The position numbers and the translations under genes were made by a program. From positions 62,788,001 through 62,852,000 of the forward strand of contig NC_069366.1 of assembly GCF_021730395.1 (NCBI RefSeq): DNA of 64,000 nt, read 5' to 3'. The notes beneath the pieces are model-generated. The model searched no databases and was not told the DNA's origin. It saw only the letters and a program-made list of their open reading frames with translations. Of this stretch, positions 55,487 to 64,000 are shown piece by piece. Position 1 is the stretch's first letter, and every line of letters begins with the position of its first letter. This DNA comes from Mercenaria mercenaria (lineage: Eukaryota > Mollusca > Bivalvia > Venerida > Veneridae).

Positions 55487-58206
55487 CAAGAGGGCCAAGA
55501 TGGCCCTATATCGCTCACCTGAGTACCATTGCTCAAAATGATATGATCAAGTTTTGACATAGAGCACATAGGCATACACATTAAATATCATCAGGATTAA
55601 TATTTTCTTGTAACAGTCCCTTTTGACCTAGTCAAGGCCAATTTCCATATCAAATGTGAGGGTCCTAGGCTCAAATGCTGCATTTCTGTACTAACATGAC
55701 TATTCCTTACTCTGGAAGACTTAAATAACATTTAAAACCAATCTCATTTAGATGCTGCTGAGATATATTCATTTACATAAAATAAAGGGAGGTAATTGTC
55801 ATAAATTCAGTCAAAAGTTAAATACCCTGATTGTCCGAGTCCATCTTGTGGCATAAATGACATTTCAAATCAGTATCTTCATTGGTTACTGAGATACACC
55901 CATTTTAATTTGAAACAATGGGAGGTAATTTGACACAAAATCAGTCAATAGCTATCTACCCGGATTGCCTCAGTCCAACTAAAGACAATAATGAAATTTC
56001 AAATGAGTTCTATAAATATTTACCGAGATAAATCCATTTTTATTCAAATCAGAGGAGGTAATCATGCATTGGTATACGCATGTGAAAGATACAGAGTACA
56101 AGCCTATACAACAATATATTAGAAAAGTATTCATATCGATAAATGTTCAGTCAAGAGTTATCTAACATGACTATTTCTTTCCATTGAAGACATAAATAAA
56201 ATTTCAAACCAATCTCATTAGAAGCTGCTAAGATGTATTCATTTAGATAAAAAATAAAGGGAGGTAATTTGTCATAAATTCAGTCAGTATGTATCTTCAC
56301 TGATTGTCCAATTCCATCTGTTGACATAAATGAAATTTCAGATCAGTATCTTCATTAGTACCGTGATATAACCATTTTAATTTTAAATAAAGGGAGGTAA
56401 CTTGACATAAAGTCAGTCCATAGTTATCTACCCTGATTGTCTCAGTCCAACTGATGACAATAATGCAATTTCAAATGATAAGTACTAACTGATATAAGTC
56501 CATTTTGATTACATTCAGGGGAGGCAATCAGATATAAAATAACTCAGGAACCTATGACTGGATCTGACAGATTTGTCATGGAATCCAAGATTTATTGTTG
56601 TTGAAGATATTTTGCAAGTTTGTATCAAATCAAACCATAAATGAAGTCTCTGTATGGCTGCAAAAGCCAGAATAGCAAAATTTGGACCTTTAAGGGGCCA
56701 TAACTCTGGAACCCATGATGGGATCTGGCCAGTTTTCGAAAGGAAACCAGACATTAAGCCAATACAAGTTGTGTGCAAGTTTGATTAAAGTTGATTGCAA
56801 AATTTTGCCTCTATTTTGTTCACAAGCCAAAAATAGCAAATTTTGGCCCTTTAAGGGGCTATAACTCTGGAACCCATGATGGGATCTGGCCAGTTTTCAA
56901 AAGGAGCTGAGGTATTATGCCAATACAAGTTGTGTGCAAGTTTTATTAAAGTTGATTGCAAAATGTGGTCTCTTTTGTGTTCACAAGTCAAAATTAGTAA
57001 ATTTTGGCCCTTTAAGGGGCCATAACTCTGGAACCCAAGATGGGATCTGACAAGTTTAGGAAAGGAACCGAGATATTATGCCAATATAAGTTGTGTGCAA
57101 GTTTGATTAAAATTGATTGCAAACTATGGTCTCTATCGTGTTCACAAGAAATTGTGGACGGACGACTGACCAAGGGTGATCACAAAATGATACATCATTA
57201 ATTATCATAAATATTCTTCATGAAAATTATTACAAGAAATCCACGTTGCTCTAAATCGTTCACCTGAAATGGACTATTTGACCTTGAATATGTGTATAGC
57301 ACACTGAACACATGACATGAATGGTAACATGTGTTTAGTATGAAAGAATTAAACAGGTCATTGAACAAGGATGCTATGGACCAAATTTAATGAAGATTTA
57401 CAGGAAAAAAGTTATTTTAAGATATTTCTATTTTCAGCTAAAGTATCCCAATAAAGGCGTCAAGTGCACCCATTTGGAGAAATTTAACTTCATCAGAATG
57501 CCCAAGACCAAGTTTGATGAAGATCCATAAAGCATGTTAAAAGAAGTTGTTTAAAGGTATTAGATTTTTTCCTTTGGTGGTCTAAAAAGTTGCTAAATGT
57601 TCAATGTACAAAATCAAGTAAGGATGCTATACAGACTAAGTTTGATGAAGATTCATCCACTATCACCAGGCTGATGGGCAAAAATTATTTAAGTTTTTTC
57701 TATTTTTAGCTCTTAGCTAGCAGATCCTAAAAGGGGCAAAGTGCACTCATTTAAACATATTCGGGAAAAAGACCTTATATGATGATATGGCCAAAGTTTA
57801 ATGAAGATCCATCAAGCGGTTCATGAGAAGAAGTTTATAGTATTTCTTTTTTAGCTCCATCAGCCCCCTTTTAAAGGACTAAGTATCCCCATTTGAACAA
57901 ACTGGGAGAGGACCTAACAATCATGATTCAGACCTAGTTTAATGAAGATCAATCAAGTGGTTCATGATAAGAAGTTGTCTGTATATTTTCCTATATCTAA
58001 CTCTGGCAGCCCCTAAATGGTGCCACATGTATTCATTTGAATAAAATTCAACAAGGACCTTGCCAGCAAGCTACAGACCAAGTATGGGGTAAATCTGACA
58101 AGTAGTTTCAGAGATGAAGATATATATGTATACTTTGCACTATAGACGATGGAAGCCATGCCATCCATCTATACTTATAGCTCGTCCTGGTTCAGGTGAG
58201 CTAACA
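55487..58206 (-). mobile_element. large Helitron-like TTAGCTCACC element, reverse orientation
   Basis: On the - strand it starts TTAGCTCACCTGAACCAGG (near 58206) and ends GGTGAGCGATATAG, the hairpin GGGCCATCTTGGCCC, then TCTTGTTTT (near 55487). Units include CTTTAAGGGGCCATAACTCT and CCATGATGGGATCTG (about 56500-57100), an older set with GGGAGGTAATTTG and CAGTCAA (55780-56500), and a third set with TTTGATGAAGATCCAT (57330-58100). Three unit types in one element suggest a composite. Confidence 0.7.
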
Positions 58207-58633
58207 TTAGGGTCGTCTACTGGTGATAGTCATCCACAAGGTATTCTTCATTTATTGATCGGAAACCATTTTCACTTCTAATCAAAAACAACAGGAGTCA
58301 TCTACTGCCCACAGACAAACAGCCTATGAAGTTTGACTGGTGTAGGCTAGGCTCAAGCTGGTCTTCCAACAGAACATGATATTCAAACCACTTTTCTACT
58401 AACTTGGGCATAAAAATACAAACTTCTCTTTTTTTTCAGTTTATTGATTTGTTCACAATCTGTAAAGAAAGCTGATAAATATGAAATAGACATCTTAATG
58501 ACTATTTGTATGAAATGTTTCAAAGACTCTGAAACTCTAGATAAAGAAGTTGATCAAAAATGGCTCACATTTCACTGTTGTATATGGTATGGTTTGTATG
58601 TATGTGTAAAATAACTATGATGAAACAAACATA

Positions 58634-58810
58634 CAGTTGAACTTCCTTCGCTCAAACTCGACGGGACCAGCAAAATGTGTGCAATTAATCGGTAGTTTGA
58701 GCAATCAAACAAAATGCTATTTATAGGGGTTTTGCCGGGACCTGACGATGAGTTCAAGCAAAGGTTGGTGTTCGCATTATCCGAGTTCGAGCAAAAACAA
58801 AGTTTGACTG
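58634..58810. mobile_element. small MITE with TA target site
   Basis: CAGTTGAACTTCCTTCGCTC at the left and GAGCAAAAACAAAGTTTGAC then TG at the right are inverted. TA flanks both sides (58632-58633, 58811-58812), as for Tc1/mariner-type elements. Length 177 bp. A partial relative (ACAGCTGAACCCACTTTAG) lies near 61023. Confidence 0.75.
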
Positions 58811-59816
58811 TATGTAATTAACACTGCAACGAAAAAGGTATCCTTCAACTAAATGTGTATATCATAGATGAACTGATTGCTCTTCAGACTTAGTAAACAG
58901 GTGTGTCACCTATACCATGACATATCTTTCTTTAATTTGCCCCTTTTTTTAAAAAACATAATACAAGTATTGAACTTTTTTCAATTTTTTGTGGAAAATA
59001 TAATTCAAAAGGCATTTCCCATTGTAAATTTTTATCACTCTTAACATCAATTTGTTTCAAATATAGCAATTTTGATTTCATTTATCTACAAAAAAACCCA
59101 AACATTTTTGGACATAAAAGCTGATATAAGATATACTCAAAATTCAAATAGTTCCTACTGCCTTTTCCTAACCCCACTATAATGATGTATAAATTATAGT
59201 CAATTCCTGCAAATTCAAGATTTTTTCCTTTTTTTTAAATTTCTGTTACAGAATTAGGGAATCAAACAATAATGACTTTCCTGAGTCATAAATTACTCCA
59301 TAAAATAAGTAGATTATCATTTATACTGATGCTATGCAATCTATTTCAAAAGCAGGATTTATACAGACCTTTTTCATGCAAAAGGTATCTTATTTACTAT
59401 ACAGTTACACTATAAGCAAAAAACATTATCACAAACATTGGTGACATAATAGCACATAAACATCTGAACTATTAGACAGCTGGTCCGCCGAGAAACACTC
59501 TCTAAAAAAGCATGTGTACTGATTTTTGTGAAACTGTTTACTTTCGATAGGATGAAATTTTGTGGTCATTCTTTGTTCAGATATCAATTTGTGGATTTCA
59601 ATTTCTACAAGTAAAACAAATGAACATTTTGTTTGTTTGTTTTGATCAAATTCTATACATCAAAGCAACAACAAAATCCATAAATATTATTCCTCAAGGA
59701 ATAATGATTGCTCAATACTACATTTTATCTGGATCCATTGTGCAAAAAAGTGCATTTGACTATATATATTTTCTATCTATGGTACTGGTACTCAGCAATA
59801 ATTGGGTAACTGCTGC

Positions 59817-60172
59817 TGAACCTTCAGCCTGCTGGCAGCAAGTGATTCTGCCTTTGTAACCAGTGCAGACCAAGATCAGCCTGCTGGCAGCAAGTGATTC
59901 TGCCTTTGCAACCAGTGCAGACCAGCATCAGCCTGCTGGCAGCAAGTGATTCTGCCTTTGCAACCAGTGCAGACCAACACCAGCCTGCTGGCAGCAAGTG
60001 ATTCAGCCTTTGCAACCAGTGCAGACCAAGATCAGCCTGCAAATCTGTGCAGACTTATCTTGGTCCGCACTGTTCGCTATTCTGTCAGTAAATTTTCAAA
60101 AAACACCCCTTCAAAATGAATGGCATTGCCCAAATTGAATGATGGACCAGTCCATTTCAGAAATCCACTTTT
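59817..60172. mobile_element. CTGCTGGC MITE with amplified 52-bp segment
   Basis: The ordinary copy (62312-62518) has one segment CCTGCTGGCAGCAAGTGATT then CTGCC and GACCAGTGCAGACCAAGAT. Here it is repeated four times plus a partial, starting at 59825, 59877, 59929, 59981 and 60033, an exact 52-bp period. The rest of the MITE (CGCACTGTTCGC, ATTCTGTCAGTAAATTTTCA) follows once. Confidence 0.85.
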
Positions 60173-60174
60173 TG

Positions 60175-62310
60175 CAAAAATAACTTATGACAATTATGTT
60201 ATTATAATAAACGTCAAATCAAACAACTAGAAACAAGAAGTCTAGTTCTGGCTGTGATACATTGTTACCAAGCAAAGGTATGTACTCTAGATCAGGTAAT
60301 TTTTGAGTCACTTTTATTCTGTGATTTTATAGACAACAGACATAAAGAATTTGCAGTTCATAGTATGTTACACTTTCAAAGACAATGCTCTTTAAAATGA
60401 TGGAATGTTTCGGATTCATGTGTCACCTCATATGCCAATATAAGTCAGAGAAAACAAAGCAGTCACAAATATTAAATAAGGTATATGGCATCTTTAGCTG
60501 ACTAAAAATGTATCATTTAACATGAATTCAATTTAAGTATATCATTACAGCAAAATTATACATATATGTTTAATATGTGTGTAAATACCGGTAAGAAAAG
60601 TAAAATCAATAATTTTTTGTGATAACGCTTCCTCACACTACCTTAGAAGTTAGACAACCAATTAAAGGTAGGAATACAGAGAATTGCTTCAATTTGCTAT
60701 CCATTTGTAAATGTTAAGACAAAATTAACCTACCACTTCCATTAGCTGCAGATAAGGAAATCCTATCCAAGGTCAAGATTTGTGCAAAAATAGGATTCTT
60801 GATACAGTCTTAACTGAAATAGAATTTTTTATTCACAACTTGATGGGCATGGTGCATTAGTCTCACCATTCATTTTGCTATTATTTTGAAGTTGCACTCA
60901 CCCAGTAAAGGCTTATATTTAATGTAGTTCTTGACTAGTGTAAGACAAGCGGCATGAAATAAGATTATCTCACACATGTATCTAATATATACTCAACAGT
61001 CAACAAGTGAGAAATGGAAATACAGCTGAACCCACTTTAGTGACTTCCTATATTGAGCAGCCACTTGATTTAAGAGGCCATTCAGCTTACTTCCCCACTT
61101 TTTGTTCTTTTCAACTCTTGTCTTAAGCAGACAGACTGCATTGTTCTCTTGGATGTTTAGTTAATATGAATTTGATTGTATTACAGATGAATCATACCTA
61201 TGTAATGTTATATCTAGATTGAGCAATTGCTGTAGAAAAGCAATCTAATCAATGAGATAACAGTCTGATCATACAAAAAATGGTTTGATTATATTTATTG
61301 TTATACAAATTAATATAAATTATAACACTTAACATTCATTAACATATAATTCTTCTTCTGGTCTAGTTGCATAAATACTTATTTATACATCATGTACAAA
61401 AACAGAAAAATTCAAGAAAAAAAATCACAGTTAAAAAGAGTTTTGACTATACATATCAAGGACTTGTTTTTACCTTAAGTCCTTAAAATATATATCACAA
61501 TAACTATTAGAAGGCATGCACACATACTGTACCATAAAAACCAAGTGCACGGAAAATGACATCACACCTTAAATAGGCACACCTCCAGATTAATGTAAAC
61601 TTTTTTCAAAATTTAGATAACACTTTCTACTGTAAATAAAAACTAAGAGTGAATTGGTAGGAAACTGTGTCTTAAATTATTCCTTATCCAGCACTGACTT
61701 CATGTGGAGAAGTTGGAAGTAACTTGTGGAAAAAGGTTAGCACTTGTAAAGAACGCAGAAACACAGTATAGGTTAACTGCTTGCCGTTACACAACTGAAA
61801 TGCTATTGAACAATGATGCTAAACCCTTCACAAACAAACAGACAGACAAACAGACAAGCTTTTATCTTTAAAATGTATGTAGTGTGTGACTACAAAATGT
61901 CAATTTAAATATTATTAGTCTCACCTTGAAAATTTGGTATAATACATAAGGACTTTAACTGTATTTTATACTACAATCATAATGTATTGAGGTAAGTAAC
62001 ATTGATCTATACTTCTTAATACTCTTCAAAGGTTTTCATACATTTTGAAAAATATGATAAATAATCCAGAGTCACTTTAATCACATGTAATAAAAAATAT
62101 TTCCATCAAGTATACAATTTCTAAACAAAAATTACCTTTCAACATATTTTTGTTCAAACAATACCTAAAAGGGCACACAGAGTAATAACTAACCTGTACA
62201 TCTGTTAACATTTGGACTGCTGGACATGAAAACTGCTGTATCTATTTGATACAAAGTAACAAAAGTAAAAATAACATCTTATGGCAGTTTTTCCTTTACA
62301 GCTATTTTAA
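60175..62310. other. AT-rich DNA, probable 3' UTR region of the NPEPL1-like gene
   Basis: No frames of note. Possible - strand polyadenylation signal AATAAA at 61299-61294. A partial MITE end lies at 61023-61095. How far the 3' UTR reaches cannot be decided from sequence alone. Confidence 0.3.
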
Positions 62311-62311
62311 T

Positions 62312-62518
62312 CTTTAACCTGCTGGCAGCAAATGATTCTGCCTTTGCGACCAGTGCAGACCAAGATCAGCCTGCACGTCTATACAGGCTGATCTTAGTTT
62401 GCACTGCTCACTATTCAGTCAGTAAATTTTCACTGAATACCCCTGGAATAATGAATGGCATTGCAAAAACTGAATGACAGACCAATCCATATCAGAAATT
62501 TAGCAGGGTAAAGGTTAA
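62312..62518. mobile_element. CTGCTGGC/AACCTTTA MITE in the NPEPL1 3' region
   Basis: Left end CTTTAACCTGCTGGCAGC, right end TTTAGCAGGGTAAAGGTTAA. The middle shows an inner hairpin (GATCAGCCTGCACG against the AGGCTGATC stretch). It begins about 85 bp past the NPEPL1 stop codon on the - strand, so it is probably transcribed in the 3' UTR. Confidence 0.78.
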
Positions 62519-62603
62519 AAAGTAAGATAAATGGAAGTTTCCTGGAGATACAGCAATTTTTTAACTTGTTCTTAAGTAATTATTTGACTTGTTCAGTGTT
62601 TTG

Positions 62604-63809
62604 CTATTCTGTTTGTAGTTTTGCCTTCTTGCTGCTGTCTGTGTTTTCCTCAACCTCCATTCCCTCACGTTCCCACAGGGGCATGGGTGGTGCAATCAAC
62701 TGCAGAAGTTTGTTCGAAGATTTCCCGCCAAATAATGTATTGAGCAGTACCGGACCGTACCCTGTAGCTCTATCACCCTGCAAACAAATAACAAATGTAG
62801 CAATACAACAAAAGCCAGCTTGTGCAGGTAGGATTCCATACATTAGCCCTGAGAGATCATTCTTACTGGCCTAAAGAAATAATTACAGACAGACTACACA
62901 AACTTGTGATTGCATGAAAACTATGAGTAAAAGAAAAATATTTTTCCAGGTTCATTTCTATCTTAACTGGTAGTGCTAGTATATCCACCAATCCCACAAA
63001 AGCACCACCGACATCAAATATTTATTGGTCTTTGACTTCCAACCACTGATTTATGTTGCTGAATATATTGTGACGCTAACACTTTTAAAACATAAAATAA
63101 TATGCTCTATAAGCTAGCAAATGAGGAATCATTCCCAGATTGTGATCTAGTTATTTTCTACAAAACAAGCTATAGTTATCATTTCCTTAACCTTAGAGGC
63201 GCATCAAACTACTATCTCATTATTCAAAACATCAAATGAACTTTCTTCTTAACTTTTTAAATGAACTTCCTCCTCTTAATATGTGAAATGTTGCTAGGTA
63301 ATCAAAGCATGCTATTTAAGAACTTACAATTCTTCAGTGTTTGAGAGAGTACTCAGGACATCAGAATCTGTTTAAATCTCCTCTGTGACTTTCTATCAGT
63401 ACCGTATGCTTGTTTGGCTGGGGTTTAAGGTCATATGGCAACTTGCAGGCTTTCAGTGGTATCGGCAGACATATGGTGCACTCTGAGAATGATTTCAAAC
63501 ATTTGCAAGCACCTGTATAGGTAGAACCACGAACCTTCTTCCTGCCAGCTGGATAGCTTCCTTACCTGATGGCCTGAGCAAGGCTTCAACTCATAGAGGT
63601 ATGTGACAAGTGTTCTGAAGTCAGTGACCACAGCCTAAAGACAATATAGGCACTGTATCAGTAAGATAACCAGCAATTTATTAAGTAACAATACTTACAA
63701 TATGAGCTGGTGCAGCCATGTCGATATGTAACCAAACTCCAGAAAAATCAAATCCTAGATGAGATCCTATAAACAGACCAGCACACGACACCTGGGCATT
63801 AGAACGGTC
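62604..63809 (-). CDS. NPEPL1: NPEPL1-like M17 aminopeptidase, C-terminal exons
   Basis: The exon at 63809-63699 (37 codons, phase 0 both sides) encodes DRSNAQVSCAGLFIGSHLGF and GVWLHIDMAAPAHI. The last exon at 62777-62604 encodes GDRATGYGPVLLNTLFGG and a Lys/Glu-rich tail, with stop TAG at 62606-62604. Both fit the end of human NPEPL1 (SCAGLFIASHIGFDW, HLDIAAPVHAGERATGFG, ALFG) and, more distantly, the WAHLDIAG segment of all M17 leucyl aminopeptidases. LAP3 fits less well because of the GDRATG continuation. Metal-binding and catalytic exons lie beyond the right edge. Splice sites are CAG / GTAAGT at the first exon and GCAG at the last. A third, in-phase exon (63634-63566) may be included between them. 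Confidence 0.88.
63566..63634 (-). CDS. candidate 69-nt cassette exon of the NPEPL1-like gene
   Basis: A TTTAG acceptor precedes 63634 and a GTAAGG donor follows 63566. The 69 nt between are open in phase 0 at both ends (AVVTDFRTLVTYLYELKPCS, GHQ). Inclusion would insert 23 residues between AAPAHI and GDRATG, exactly where the human protein has none, so skipping gives the canonical enzyme. It could be an alternative exon, a lineage-specific insertion, or a chance pseudo-exon. The frame also stays open for 43 codons past the donor. Confidence 0.4.
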
Positions 63810-64000
63810 CTGAAAATGTAAGAAAACTACTCAACTTCATAGCTAAGTGGACCAAACTGTATTCCAAACAGAACCTGTTGGCATCTTACTTTATAGCCTG
63901 CTAATTTCATTTCCAATTAAAATTACTACCGTTATAACATATCATAATCCATCAATTAAGAACACTAGCATAACAGACCTCTTTTTGGCTGTTCTAAGCA

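Noticed and set aside
62566-62874. 102-codon + strand frame
   Set aside because: It is the antisense shadow of the NPEPL1 last exon, which has clear homology on the - strand.

Overview
This looks like a window of animal nuclear DNA, most likely a bivalve mollusc. The genome type is an inference. The window is AT-rich and has short exons in long introns. It is packed with bivalve-style repeats: elements with hairpin ends around blocks of ~145-170 bp tandem units, small inverted-repeat transposons, fold-back elements and minisatellites. I see no operons, CRISPR, rRNA, intact tRNA or convincing virus-like element.

Three host genes can be assembled from exons whose splice phases agree. (1) A BPHL-like serine hydrolase (valacyclovir hydrolase family) on the + strand, six exons from 18097 to 36504, complete, with catalytic Ser, Asp and His present. 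(2) A coactosin-like actin-binding protein on the - strand, exons at 54707-54631, 47237-47080 and 45684-45577. One internal exon of about 80 nt was not found. (3) The 3' end of an NPEPL1-like M17 aminopeptidase on the - strand, 63809-62604, with upstream exons beyond the window. A 69-nt in-phase possible cassette exon lies between its last two canonical exons. The left edge (1-1120, - strand) holds a pogo/Tigger-type transposase with an open frame and an intron.

Layout: 1-1120 transposase; 1121-18000 a repeat jungle with fold-backs, two degenerate LINEs, one larger 5'-truncated LINE, and hAT- and mariner-type MITEs nested in inverted-repeat arms; 18097-36504 the BPHL gene, whose introns hold at least six Helitron-like tandem-repeat elements, several MITEs and a large 31-bp minisatellite; 37091-44300 more such elements, a 20-bp minisatellite and a near-perfect palindrome; 44500-54707 the coactosin gene with repeats in its introns; 55487-62300 another large tandem-repeat element and MITEs; 62604-64000 the NPEPL1 end.

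The most striking signal is in BPHL intron 4. About 70 copies of a 31-bp unit run up to exon 5, and each unit is a copy of the exon 5 splice-acceptor junction (acceptor plus first exon bases). The real acceptor is the last unit of the array, so the gene carries a long tandem series of potential 3' splice sites. The three host genes have unrelated functions (ester hydrolysis, actin binding, peptide cleavage) and nothing suggests they work together.
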